Shown here piece by piece: positions 34,787-42,723 of a DNA stretch of 64,000 nucleotides. The translations under genes were made by a program, and so were the position numbers. Positions within the stretch are counted from its first letter, which is position 1, and each line of letters begins with the position of its first letter. Under the pieces are notes generated by a model. The model did no database searches and was not told the origin of the DNA. It saw only the letters and a list, made by a program, of their open reading frames with translations. This DNA comes from Mycolicibacterium baixiangningiae (GTDB taxonomy: Bacteria > Actinomycetota > Actinomycetes > Mycobacteriales > Mycobacteriaceae), in assembly GCF_016313185.1 (NCBI RefSeq), contig NZ_CP066218.1, forward strand, positions 4,340,001 through 4,404,000, written 5' to 3'.

Positions 34787-35629
34787 ATGTCGCGCTACCT
34801 GCTCAACACCGCACTGCCCGTGCTGTTACGGCCGGACGGTGCGGTGCAGGTGGGCTGGGATCCGCGCCGCGCGATGCTCGTCCACCCGCCCGCCGGGCTG
34901 ACCGCGACGGCGCTGGCCGAGCTGCTGCGGGGGCTGCAGGCCGGTATGACGATGCCCGACCTGTGCGCCGAGGCGGGCCGGTCCGGGACCGTCGACCCGG
35001 CGGATCTCGCCGAACTGGTGGCCGCGCTCGCCGGTGCCGGGGTGCTGACCGTCGGTCCGCCGCGCCGCAGCCGCACGCCGAGCGTCCGGATCCACGGCCG
35101 GGGACCGCTGTCTGACCTGCTGGTGGCGAGCCTGCGCTGTTCGGGCGCCCGCGTCGGGCACACCCGTGCGCCGAAAGCGCCGGCCCCGCCGGACGCCACC
35201 GACCTGGTGGTGTTGGCCGACTACCTGGTGACCGAACCGCGAGTGGTGCGTGACCTGCACACCGCGCGCCTGCCGCACCTGCCGGTCCGGATGCGCGACG
35301 GCGCCGGGCTGATCGGACCGCTGGTGTTCCCTGGCCGTACCAGCTGTTTGTCCTGCGCCGATCTGCACCGCAGCGACCGCGACGCGGCGTGGCCCGCTGT
35401 CGCGGCACAGCTGCGCGGCACCGTCGGCAGCGCCGACCGGGCAACCGTCTTGGCCACCGCCGCCGTCGCACTCGACCAGATCCACCGGGTGCTGCGCGCG
35501 GTCCGCGACACCGGTGACCCCGCGGCTGCAGCCGCACCCGACGCCACCGACACCACCTGGGAATTCGACGTCGCCACCCGCACCACCGTCGTGCGGCGCT
35601 GGTCGCGGCACCCCCGCTGCACCTGCTGA
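34787..35629 (+). CDS. Cyclodehydratase / TOMM leader-binding-like protein (Rv3196 ortholog)
   Basis: 280 aa. The N-terminal half is a winged-helix-like leader-peptide-binding region (RPDGAVQVGWDPRRAMLVHPP...LLRGLQAG). The second half resembles the ThiF/E1-derived portion of azole cyclodehydratases, including a CLSCADLHRSDRD segment with a CxxC near residue 188. In thiazole/oxazole peptide clusters such proteins bind precursor leaders. Here no precursor peptide, YcaO or dehydrogenase gene is nearby, and the gene is fixed in the mycobacterial core block, so its present job is unknown. It ends 57 bp before the ABC1-kinase-like gene start. Confidence 0.75.
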   Translation: MSRYLLNTALPVLLRPDGAVQVGWDPRRAMLVHPPAGLTATALAELLRGLQAGMTMPDLCAEAGRSGTVDPADLAELVAALAGAGVLTVGPPRRSRTPSVRIHGRGPLSDLLVASLRCSGARVGHTRAPKAPAPPDATDLVVLADYLVTEPRVVRDLHTARLPHLPVRMRDGAGLIGPLVFPGRTSCLSCADLHRSDRDAAWPAVAAQLRGTVGSADRATVLATAAVALDQIHRVLRAVRDTGDPAAAAAPDATDTTWEFDVATRTTVVRRWSRHPRCTC

Positions 35630-35686
35630 AAGCAGTTGTGGGATGTTGGATCCTGCCGGTCGCACGGCGTCGTGGATGATGGACTG

Positions 35687-37009
35687 GTGGCTGACATCAA
35701 ACGCGGGCGCGCCGCCCGCAACGCGAAGCTGGCGAGCCTGCCGGTCGGCATGGCCGGGCGCGCGGCGCTGGGCTTCGGCAAACGGCTGACCGGCAAGTCC
35801 CGCGACGAGGTCAACGCCGAACTGATGGACAAGGCGGCGCAGCAACTCTTCACCGTGCTCGGTGAGCTCAAGGGCGGCGCGATGAAGGTCGGCCAGGCGC
35901 TGTCGGTGATGGAGGCCGCCATCCCGGAGCAGTACGGCAAGCCGTACCGGGAGGCGTTGACCAAACTGCAGCGCGAGGCGCCGCCACTGCCCGCCGCCAA
36001 GGTGCACCGGGTGCTCGACGCCCAGCTCGGCACCAAGTGGCGGGAGCGGTTCCAGTCATTCGACGACACGTCGATCGCGTCGGCCAGTATCGGCCAGGTA
36101 CACAAGGCCGTGTGGGCCGACGGTCGCGAGGTGGCCGTCAAGATCCAGTACCCCGGTGCCGACGAGGCGTTGCGCGCTGACCTAAAGACGATGCAGCGCA
36201 TGGTCAGTGTGCTCAAGCAACTCGCGCCCGGTGCCGATGTGCAGGGCGTCGTCGACGAACTCATCGAGCGCACCGAGATGGAGCTCGACTACCGGCTCGA
36301 GGCCGACAACCAGCGAGCCTTCGCCAAGGCCTACGAGGGCGACCCGAATTTCGTGGTGCCGAAGGTGGTCGCCAGCGCCCCGAAGGTCGTCATCCAGGAA
36401 TGGATCGACGGAATCCCGCTGGCCCAGATCATCCGGGAAGGCACCCAGGAACAGCGCGACCTGATGGCCACCCGCCTGTTCGAGTTCTGCGACGACGCAC
36501 CGACTCGGCTCGGAATGGTCCACGGCGACGCCCATCCCGGCAACTTCATGCTGATGTCCGGCGACCGGATGGGCGTCATCGACTTCGGCGCGGTGGCGCC
36601 GATGCCCGGTGGCTGGCCTGTCGAGCTCGGCCAGCTCCTGCGCTACGCGGTGGACAAGAATTACGACAAATTGCTGCCGACCATGGAGAAGGCCGGGTTC
36701 ATCCAGAAGGGCCAGCAGGTGTCCACCCGCGAGATCGACGACATGCTCAAGCAGTACGTCGAACCTCTGGAGGTCCCGGTCTTCCACTACAGCCGTAAAT
36801 GGTTGCAGAAGATGACGACGCTGGAGCTGGACAAGGCGGCCGGCCAGATCAAGACCGCCCGCCAGATGGACATCCCGCCCAAGCTCGCGATTCCGATGCG
36901 GGTGATCGCGTCGATCGTGGCGATCTCCTGTCAGCTCGATGCACATGTCGACACGCGACGCATCGCCGAGGAGATGGTGCCGGGATTCGCCGACCCCGAC
37001 GCGGTGTAG
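35687..37009 (+). CDS. ABC1/ADCK/UbiB-type atypical kinase-like ATPase (Rv3197 ortholog)
   Basis: 440 aa from the GTG at 35687. An in-frame GTG at 35636 would add 17 poorly supported residues. Signature elements of the ABC1 family are all visible: KVGQ in GGAMKVGQALS near 67, ASIGQVHKA (Ala-rich loop) near 130, the lysine in AVKIQYPG near 148, ELDYRLEADNQ near 205, MVHGDAHPGNF near 285 and IDFGAVAP near 305. In M. tuberculosis the neighbouring gene belongs with whiB7 in macrolide tolerance and shows ATPase activity, as I recall. It converges on whiB7 with a 19-bp gap. Confidence 0.9.
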   Translation: MADIKRGRAARNAKLASLPVGMAGRAALGFGKRLTGKSRDEVNAELMDKAAQQLFTVLGELKGGAMKVGQALSVMEAAIPEQYGKPYREALTKLQREAPPLPAAKVHRVLDAQLGTKWRERFQSFDDTSIASASIGQVHKAVWADGREVAVKIQYPGADEALRADLKTMQRMVSVLKQLAPGADVQGVVDELIERTEMELDYRLEADNQRAFAKAYEGDPNFVVPKVVASAPKVVIQEWIDGIPLAQIIREGTQEQRDLMATRLFEFCDDAPTRLGMVHGDAHPGNFMLMSGDRMGVIDFGAVAPMPGGWPVELGQLLRYAVDKNYDKLLPTMEKAGFIQKGQQVSTREIDDMLKQYVEPLEVPVFHYSRKWLQKMTTLELDKAAGQIKTARQMDIPPKLAIPMRVIASIVAISCQLDAHVDTRRIAEEMVPGFADPDAV

Positions 37010-37028
37010 CGCCGGGGCCGGACGAAAG

Positions 37029-37307
37029 TTACGCCGCGACAGACCCTTTCGCGTTCTTTCGCGGGCGTCCCCGCGGACGCTTGCGCGCGACGATGCTGCC
37101 CCGCTCGAAGATCTCCCCGCCCCAGACACCCCACGGCTCCTGGCGTTCCAGAGCCGCCGACAGGCACTCCCGGCGGATCGGGCAATCCGCGCACAGCACC
37201 TTGGCTCGTTCGAGATCGACGGGGCTCTCGGCGAACCACAGGTCGGGATCCCCGACATGGCACGGCAATTCCGGTAGCAACCTCTCGAGGCATGTCTCCA
37301 CAGACAT
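37029..37307 (-). CDS. whiB7: Transcriptional regulator WhiB7
   Basis: 92 aa from the ATG at 37307. The frame is open upstream, but this start gives the standard protein. Four cluster-binding Cys are present (PELPC; then CADC; then RREC), followed by the WhiB GVWGGE turn near residue 62 and the WhiB7-specific C-terminal AT-hook RGRPRK. WhiB7 carries a [4Fe-4S] cluster, binds SigA and activates intrinsic drug-resistance genes at promoters with an AT-rich block upstream of the -35. Its own promoter here shows that block, and a leader of roughly 415 nt holds an upstream ORF and an attenuator. Confidence 0.96.
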   Translation of the reverse strand: MSVETCLERLLPELPCHVGDPDLWFAESPVDLERAKVLCADCPIRRECLSAALERQEPWGVWGGEIFERGSIVARKRPRGRPRKNAKGSVAA

Positions 37308-37392
37308 GAACTTCCTGCTTCCTGGTCGGTGTTTCCTCGGCCATCTGTCTTGGCTGGATCTGCGACCAGGTCTTCGGAAGGGTGAAACCCCT

Positions 37393-37437
37393 GAAAAGAC
37401 TGTGGCCACGGATCCGGCGACTGCGGGTCCGTGGCCA
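37393..37437 (-). terminator. Attenuator hairpin in the whiB7 leader
   Basis: Arms at 37437-37425 and 37415-37403 pair over 13 bp with one G-U type mismatch, a 9-base loop between them. On the minus strand the stem is followed by ACAGTCTTTTC, a short U-rich tract. The hairpin lies between the upstream ORF stop (37460) and the whiB7 start (37307). Ribosome behaviour on the upstream ORF could therefore decide between termination and read-through, as described for whiB7 in other mycobacteria. Confidence 0.7.
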
Positions 37438-37459
37438 TTCGGCTTGGTGGGGGGCTTAC

Positions 37460-37684
37460 CTAGATGGAGCCCCGCTCCACGGACGTGCGGGTCGCGGCGG
37501 TAGCGGCACGGCGCTTGCGCTGCGCGGGAATGGCGACAGCGCGCATCGCCGGAATATGAGCCGGAACGCCCGCCGGAGCCGCATAGGCGGTATGTGCCGC
37601 CCAAACGGACATCGGAGCGACGGCCCAGAGGGTGCGCGGCATGACGGCAACGGCTACGCCGGTGAACACGAAATTACTATCCAT
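37460..37684 (-). CDS. Upstream ORF in the whiB7 leader
   Basis: 74 codons starting at the ATG 37684 with a very strong ribosome site (GAAAGGAGGG, 11 bases upstream). The peptide is Ala/Val/Pro-rich with a basic C-terminal part (PAQRKRRAAT) and no recognisable domain. It ends 23 bases before the attenuator hairpin. Its probable role is in cis: ribosome stalling by antibiotics or amino-acid shortage during its translation would alter leader folding and raise whiB7 expression. The peptide itself may have no function. Confidence 0.6.
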   Translation of the reverse strand: MDSNFVFTGVAVAVMPRTLWAVAPMSVWAAHTAYAAPAGVPAHIPAMRAVAIPAQRKRRAATAATRTSVERGSI

Positions 37685-37730
37685 GGTCCGGGCACCCTCC
37701 TTTCTTCTCTCCGCCCAACGTGTGATCTTG

Positions 37731-37768
37731 AGGCTAGAGCCTAGCAGCCAAACCGCACAACCTATTTT
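37731..37768 (-). promoter_or_regulatory. whiB7 promoter with AT-rich WhiB7 motif
   Basis: On the minus strand: AAAATA (37768-37763), two bases, then TTGTGC (-35, 37760-37755), an 18-bp spacer, and TAGCCT (-10, 37736-37731). An AT-rich block just upstream of the -35 is the known signature of WhiB7-activated promoters, so this fits positive autoregulation. The start site would be near 37724. Confidence 0.65.
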
Positions 37769-37810
37769 CTACCAGCGGTTTTGGCGCGATTTTTGCGCTG
37801 CGTGGCAGTC

Positions 37811-39925
37811 TCAGCCGCGACCGTTGACCAACGCAAGGACATCGGCGCCGTACTGCTCCAACTTGCGGGCCCCGATTCCGGGGATGGCGACCAGCGCCGC
37901 CTCGTCGGTGGGCAGCGACTCGGCGATCGCGATCAGGGTGTTGTCGGTGAACACCACGAAGGCCGGGACGCCGAGTTCCTTGGACGTCCGCAGCCGCCAT
38001 TCCTTGAGTGCGGCGAGCAGCTGTTCGTCGATGTCGGACGAACAGGTTTCGCACCGGCGCAACATGATCGACGCCGGCGTGGTCAGCGTCTCGTTGCACA
38101 CCCGGCAGCGCGGTGTGGCCCCGCGGGCCCGACGCGGCTTGTTCGTGGACGCATCGCCCGTCGAATGCGGGGACACGCCGTTGAGGAACCGTGACGGCCG
38201 TCGGCCCTGACGGCCGCCGGGTGCGCGGGCGAGCGCCCAGCTCAACGTGAGATGCACTCGCGCCCTGGTGATTCCGACGTAGAGCAGCCGGCGCTCCTCC
38301 TCCACCGGCTCACTCTCGGGGCCGTGGGTCAGCGCGTGCGAGATCGGCAGCGTGCCGTCGGCCAGACCGACCAGGTAGACCGCATCCCACTCCAACCCCT
38401 TCGCCGCGTGCAACGACGCCAGCGTGACGCCCTGGACGACCGGTGGGTGACGCGCGTCGGCGCGCTGCCGCAGTTCGGTGACCAGACCGCGCAGGTCGAG
38501 GTCCGGACGCAGGGCGACCTCCTCGTCGACGAGTTCGGCCAGCGCGGTCAGCGCCTCCCAGCGTTCCCTGGCGCTGGTACCGGCCGGCGGCTCGGCGGTG
38601 AGCCCGAGCGGCTCGAGCACCGCGCGCACTACCGCGGCGACCTCGCCTTCGACGTCGCGTTCGGCCGCGCGCTGCAGAGCGACGAGCGCCTGGCGGATCT
38701 CCTGACGACTGAAGAAGCCCTCGCCGCCACGAACCTGGAACGCGATGCCGGCCTCGGTGAGCGCCTCTTCGTAGACCTCCGATTGCGCGTTGATGCGGTA
38801 CAGCACGGCGATCTCGGCGGCCGGGGTGCCGGCCTCGAGCAGCCGGCGGATGTCCTTGGCGACGGCGGCGGCCTCGGCCACCTCGTCGGGATGTTCGGCA
38901 AAGGCCGGCGCCGGCCCGGGCGGGCGCTGGCCGACGAGATGCAACTTGCTGCCCGCCATGCGGCCGCGGGCGGCCGAGATCACTCGGTTGGCCAGCGACA
39001 CCACCTGCGGCGTCGAGCGGTAGTCACGTTCCAGCCGGATCACCGCGGCATCGGGGAACCGGCGCGAGAAATCCAGGAGGTAGCGCGGCGTGGCCCCGGT
39101 GAACGAGTAGATGGTCTGGTTGGCGTCACCGACGACGGTCAGGTCGTCCCGCGGGCCGAGCCACGCGTCGAGCACCCGCTGCTGCAGGGGTGTGACGTCC
39201 TGGTACTCGTCGACGACGAAGCAGCGGTAGCGGTCACGGAACTCGGTGGCCACCGCGGCGTCGTTCTCGATCGCGGCCGCGGTGTGCAGGAGCAGGTCGT
39301 CGAAGTCGAGCAGTGCGGTGCCGTCGTGGCGGGCCTTGAGCGCTTCGTACCCGGCGTAGACGGCGGCCACCTTCGCCGCATCCATCGGGATGTCGCGGCC
39401 CACCTGCGCGACGGTGGCGGGGTAGGCCTCCGGGCTGATCAGCGAGGCTTTCGCCCACTCGATCTCGCCGGCGAGATCGCGGACGTCGTCGGTGCCCGCC
39501 TGCACCCGGGCCCGGTTGGCGGCCTGGGCGACCACGGAGAACTTGCTGTCGAGCAGCTGCCACGAGGTGTCACCGACGACGCGCGGCCAGAAGTACCGCA
39601 GCTGACGGCGGGCGGCGGCGTGGAACGTCATGGCCTGCACCGAACCCGTGCCGACGCCGCCGGCCTCCTGGTCGAGGGCACGCAACCGGGCCCGCATCTC
39701 CCCCGCGGCGCGCGAGGTGAACGTCACCGCCAGTACCTGGCTGGGCGCGACGTGGCCCGCCGCGACGAGGTGTGCGATGCGGCGGGTGATGGTGCGGGTC
39801 TTACCGGTGCCGGCACCGGCCAGCACACAGACCGGCCCCCGAGGCGCCAGGACGGCCTCGCGCTGTTCCTCGTCGAGGTCGGCAAGTAACCGTTCCCGTG
39901 ACGAGGTGGGGACCTCGACTGGCAT
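37811..39925 (-). CDS. uvrD2: ATP-dependent DNA helicase UvrD2
   Basis: 704 aa from the ATG at 39925. The open frame extends to 39988 without support. SF1 helicase motifs are complete: Walker [12 protein letters not shown] near 34, DFDDLLL and [13 protein letters not shown] (motif II), [13 protein letters not shown] (III), RDYRSTPQV (IV), [18 protein letters not shown] (V) and [15 protein letters not shown] (VI). A four-Cys motif (CRVC ... CETC) and a C-terminal HRDC domain follow, the layout that separates mycobacterial UvrD2 from UvrD1. It is a DNA repair and replication-associated 3'-5' helicase, essential in M. tuberculosis. Confidence 0.95.
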   Translation of the reverse strand: MPVEVPTSSRERLLADLDEEQREAVLAPRGPVCVLAGAGTGKTRTITRRIAHLVAAGHVAPSQVLAVTFTSRAAGEMRARLRALDQEAGGVGTGSVQAMTFHAAARRQLRYFWPRVVGDTSWQLLDSKFSVVAQAANRARVQAGTDDVRDLAGEIEWAKASLISPEAYPATVAQVGRDIPMDAAKVAAVYAGYEALKARHDGTALLDFDDLLLHTAAAIENDAAVATEFRDRYRCFVVDEYQDVTPLQQRVLDAWLGPRDDLTVVGDANQTIYSFTGATPRYLLDFSRRFPDAAVIRLERDYRSTPQVVSLANRVISAARGRMAGSKLHLVGQRPPGPAPAFAEHPDEVAEAAAVAKDIRRLLEAGTPAAEIAVLYRINAQSEVYEEALTEAGIAFQVRGGEGFFSRQEIRQALVALQRAAERDVEGEVAAVVRAVLEPLGLTAEPPAGTSARERWEALTALAELVDEEVALRPDLDLRGLVTELRQRADARHPPVVQGVTLASLHAAKGLEWDAVYLVGLADGTLPISHALTHGPESEPVEEERRLLYVGITRARVHLTLSWALARAPGGRQGRRPSRFLNGVSPHSTGDASTNKPRRARGATPRCRVCNETLTTPASIMLRRCETCSSDIDEQLLAALKEWRLRTSKELGVPAFVVFTDNTLIAIAESLPTDEAALVAIPGIGARKLEQYGADVLALVNGRG

Positions 39926-40007
39926 GCGACCCATCTTCGCAGGGCGCACCGACAAGCGCCCGGTCCGTGTCGGGCATGTCGCGGTCATCAGTTACGTTGA
40001 AAGCCTT

Positions 40008-40256
40008 ATGAGTGCTGCTGACACCCTGACCATGTACACCACCACGTGGTGCGGCTACTGCGTCCGGCTCAAGAAGGCGCTGAAGGCAGAGGGCATCACG
40101 TGGACCGAGGTCGACATCGAACGCGACCCGGCCGCCGCGGACTTCGTGATGAAGGTCAACGGCGGTAACCAGACCGTGCCGACGGTGAAGTTTCCCGACG
40201 GTTCGGCGCTGACCAATCCGAGCATCAAGGACGTCAAGGCCAAGCTCGGCCGGTAG
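40008..40256 (+). CDS. mrx1: Mycoredoxin (glutaredoxin-like)
   Basis: 82 aa, thioredoxin fold of glutaredoxin type. The active site WCGYC lies near residues 14-18, TVPTV supplies the cis-Pro near 57-61, and the C-terminal SIKDVKAKLG helix is present. Mycoredoxin-1 reduces mycothiol mixed disulfides in the cytosol. Divergent from uvrD2 with an 82-bp gap that must hold both promoters, and convergent with nudC one base away. Confidence 0.93.
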   Translation: MSAADTLTMYTTTWCGYCVRLKKALKAEGITWTEVDIERDPAAADFVMKVNGGNQTVPTVKFPDGSALTNPSIKDVKAKLGR

Positions 40257-40257
40257 G

Positions 40258-41190
40258 TCAGTCCAACGCCGCCCAGGATTCGATGATCTCCCGTGCGATC
40301 GAGATCGATCCGGGCAGCAGTAGGCGCGACGACGACCCGCCTGCGGCGTTCCAATCCCCCTCGGCCAGCGCGGTACGGATCTCGGCGCGGGTGAACCACC
40401 CCGCCTCGGCGATCTCGCCGTCGTTGAATGCGAAGGGCTGCTCTGGATCGCCGACGGCGTGGAATCCGACCATCAGCGAGCGGGGAAACGGCCACGGCTG
40501 GCTGCCCAGGTACCGCACGTCGGTCACGGTCAGCCCGACCTCCTCGGCGATCTCACGCACCACGCAGGATTCGAAGGATTCGCCGGCCTCCACGAAGCCG
40601 GCGAGGATCGAGAACAGCCGCTCGGGCCACAGCGTCTGACGGGCGAGCACAGCCCGGTCGTGCCCGTCGTGCACCAAACAGATCACCGCGGGGTCGATGC
40701 GCGGGAACTCCTCGTGCCCGTCGAGCGGGTTCACCCGCGACCAGCCGGCCTTCACGGGTTTGGTCGGCGCACCGTCGACCGGGCTGAAGCGGGCGTGGTC
40801 GTGCCAGTTGAGCAGCGCGGTCGCGGTGGCGACCAGCTGCGCGCTGGTGTCGTCGAAGATCTGGCCGGCCCGCCGCAGGTCGAGCACCTGGGCGTCGCCA
40901 CCGTCCTCGGGTGCCTCGAGCGCCGCCCGCACGCCCCACACGTGGCGGCCGTCGTGCAGCCGTCCCAGGAAGACGGCGTGCTCGGGCGGAGCATCGCCCA
41001 GCGCGCTCGCCCGACCCAGCACCACCTGTCCGCCGGCTATCAGCACCTGGTTGCGGCGGTCCACCCGCAACAGCAGCGCATCGGGCCACGCGGCGGTCGC
41101 CGCATCGATGTCGGTCCGGAGCGCATCGGCGCGGTCGGCGCCGACCCGTGACAGCAGCGGGATGTTGCGCAGCGCTTCGAACGCGCTCAT
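40258..41190 (-). CDS. nudC: NADH pyrophosphatase NudC
   Basis: 310 aa. The Nudix box GFVEAGESFESCVVREIAEEVGL (residues about 202-224, read by pattern GX5EX7REUXEE) is intact. It is followed by the NudC-specific SQPWPFPRSLM signature, which separates NADH/NAD hydrolases and de-NADding enzymes from other Nudix proteins. The zinc-ribbon Cys pairs of E. coli NudC are absent in the central segment (HARFSPVDGAPTKPV...), as is usual in mycobacteria. The start overlaps the K+-channel stop by 4 bp, so the two are coupled. In mycobacteria it also detoxifies isoniazid/ethionamide NAD adducts. Confidence 0.94.
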   Translation of the reverse strand: MSAFEALRNIPLLSRVGADRADALRTDIDAATAAWPDALLLRVDRRNQVLIAGGQVVLGRASALGDAPPEHAVFLGRLHDGRHVWGVRAALEAPEDGGDAQVLDLRRAGQIFDDTSAQLVATATALLNWHDHARFSPVDGAPTKPVKAGWSRVNPLDGHEEFPRIDPAVICLVHDGHDRAVLARQTLWPERLFSILAGFVEAGESFESCVVREIAEEVGLTVTDVRYLGSQPWPFPRSLMVGFHAVGDPEQPFAFNDGEIAEAGWFTRAEIRTALAEGDWNAAGGSSSRLLLPGSISIAREIIESWAALD

Positions 41191-42281
41191 CGGTCGGCGT
41201 CGGCGCTGCGGATGTAGAGCAGCCGATCGCCCAACTCCAGCGCGTCGACCTGAGGTGCGTCGACCCGGACCAGCCCGCCGTCACGCACGACGCCGAGCAC
41301 GATGTCGTGCAGATGCCGCGGGGAGCCACCCACTTCCTTCGGGGTGACCTCGCGTTCGGCGATCGCGAAACCCGCGTCGGGGGTGAGCAGGTCTTCCATC
41401 ATCTCGACCACGCTCGGCGTGGTCGTGGCGATACCCAGCAGGCGGCCGGCCGTCTCCGAGGAGACCACGGTCGAGTCGGCGCCGGACTGGCGCAGCAGAT
41501 GCTGGTTCTCGGCCTCTCTCGCGGCGGCGATGATCTTCGCGTTGGGGGCCAGTTCGCGGGCGGTGAGGGTGACGAGCACCGCGCTGGCGTCGTTGTCGGT
41601 GGCGACGATGATCGACTTGGCGTGCTGTGCACTGGCCAGCCGCAGGATCTCGGCCTTCGTCGCGTCGCCGTGGACGGTGACCAGTCCGGCACTCCTCGCC
41701 CGCTCCAGGGCGGTCATGTTCTCGTCCACGACGACGATGTCGGCCGGGGCGACCTCGTCACCGACCATGGCGGCCACCGCCGTGCGGCCCTTGGTGCCGT
41801 AGCCGATGACGACGGTGTGGTTGCGCACTCTGCTCCTCCATCGCTGGATCTTCAACGCCTGGCGCGACTGGCTGGTCAAGGTCTCCACCGTCGTGCCGAT
41901 CAGCACGATCAGGAACGCCACGCGCAACGGCGTGATCACCAGGACGTTGATCAGCCGGGCCGATTCGGTGACCGGCGTGATGTCGCCGTAGCCCGTGGTC
42001 GACAACGACACCGTCGCGTAGTACACGCAGTCCAGGAAGGACAACGGATCGCTCGTCTCCGGGGTGCTCTCGATGTCGCGATAGCCGTGCCGGTCGAGGT
42101 AGACGATGATCACCGCGGCGAACAGCGCGCCGGCCGCGTAGATGATGCGCCGGATGATGCGCTGCGTCGGGCTGATGAACGGTTCGGGGATACGCAGGAT
42201 GTCGACCAGCCGCGCGTCGGGCTGACTCGTCAGATCCTGCTCGATGGCGGCGAGGCGTCGCCGCAGGCGTCCCTTAGCCAC
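41187..42281 (-). CDS. Two-TM potassium channel with RCK/TrkA domains (Rv3200c ortholog)
   Basis: 364 aa. Two membrane helices (IIYAAGALFAAVIIVYL near 46-62 and VLVITPLRVAFLIVLIGTT near 115-133) flank the pore helix and selectivity filter STTGYGD near 96-102. A TrkA-N/RCK nucleotide-binding domain follows (VVIGYGTKGRTAV, then VVDEN and HGDATK), and a TrkA-C-like ligand domain ends the protein. This is a ligand-gated K+ channel of MthK type rather than a Trk transporter subunit. It precedes nudC with a 4-bp overlap, so NAD(H) level may link channel and hydrolase, an inference. Confidence 0.92.
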   Translation of the reverse strand: MAKGRLRRRLAAIEQDLTSQPDARLVDILRIPEPFISPTQRIIRRIIYAAGALFAAVIIVYLDRHGYRDIESTPETSDPLSFLDCVYYATVSLSTTGYGDITPVTESARLINVLVITPLRVAFLIVLIGTTVETLTSQSRQALKIQRWRSRVRNHTVVIGYGTKGRTAVAAMVGDEVAPADIVVVDENMTALERARSAGLVTVHGDATKAEILRLASAQHAKSIIVATDNDASAVLVTLTARELAPNAKIIAAAREAENQHLLRQSGADSTVVSSETAGRLLGIATTTPSVVEMMEDLLTPDAGFAIAEREVTPKEVGGSPRHLHDIVLGVVRDGGLVRVDAPQVDALELGDRLLYIRSADADR

Positions 42282-42327
42282 GAGGGTCGATCACCGATTG
42301 GGGCTGCCGCACCAGCACAATGTAATC

Positions 42328-42723
42328 ATGACCTCTCCCTCAGCCGCACTGCAGCGCAACGCCGGGTCCAGACTGGCCACCCGGATGGCGGCAATGCTGG
42401 CCGGCATCGGCACCCTGCACTTCATCACACCCAAGCCCTTCGACGGCATCATCCCGGCGGAATTGCCCGGCAGCCCGCGGGTTTACACCTACGCCTCGGG
42501 AGTGGTCGAGCTCGGCGTCGCCGCGGCGCTGGCGGCGCCGCGGACGCGTAAGGCGGGTGCGCTGGCCGCTATCGCGCTGTATGTGGCGGTGTTCCCCGGC
42601 AACGTCAACATGGTGCGGCTGTGGTGGGACAAGCCGTGGCCGATGCGGATCGTCGCCCTCGCCCGGTTGCCGCTGCAGATTCCGATGATCACCCAGGCAC
42701 TGAAGATCTACCGCGCTTCCTGA
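42328..42723 (+). CDS. DoxX-family small membrane protein
   Basis: 131 aa with four predicted hydrophobic segments: MAAMLAGIGTLHFI, YTYASGVVELGVAAALAA, AGALAAIALYVAVFPG and IVALARLPLQIPMI. The pattern HFITPKPFDGIIPAELPGSP followed by GVVELGVAAAL and FPGNVNMV is the DoxX-like layout found in many mycobacterial membrane proteins of unclear redox-linked role. Divergent from the K+-channel gene, and convergent with adnB with a 16-bp overlap of the ends. Confidence 0.8.
   Translation: MTSPSAALQRNAGSRLATRMAAMLAGIGTLHFITPKPFDGIIPAELPGSPRVYTYASGVVELGVAAALAAPRTRKAGALAAIALYVAVFPGNVNMVRLWWDKPWPMRIVALARLPLQIPMITQALKIYRAS

Noticed and set aside
37308..37604. N-terminal extension of WhiB7 by about 99 codons
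   Set aside because: The WhiB7 family is about 90-100 aa. The extension would run through the attenuator hairpin, and the upstream ORF is in its own start context.
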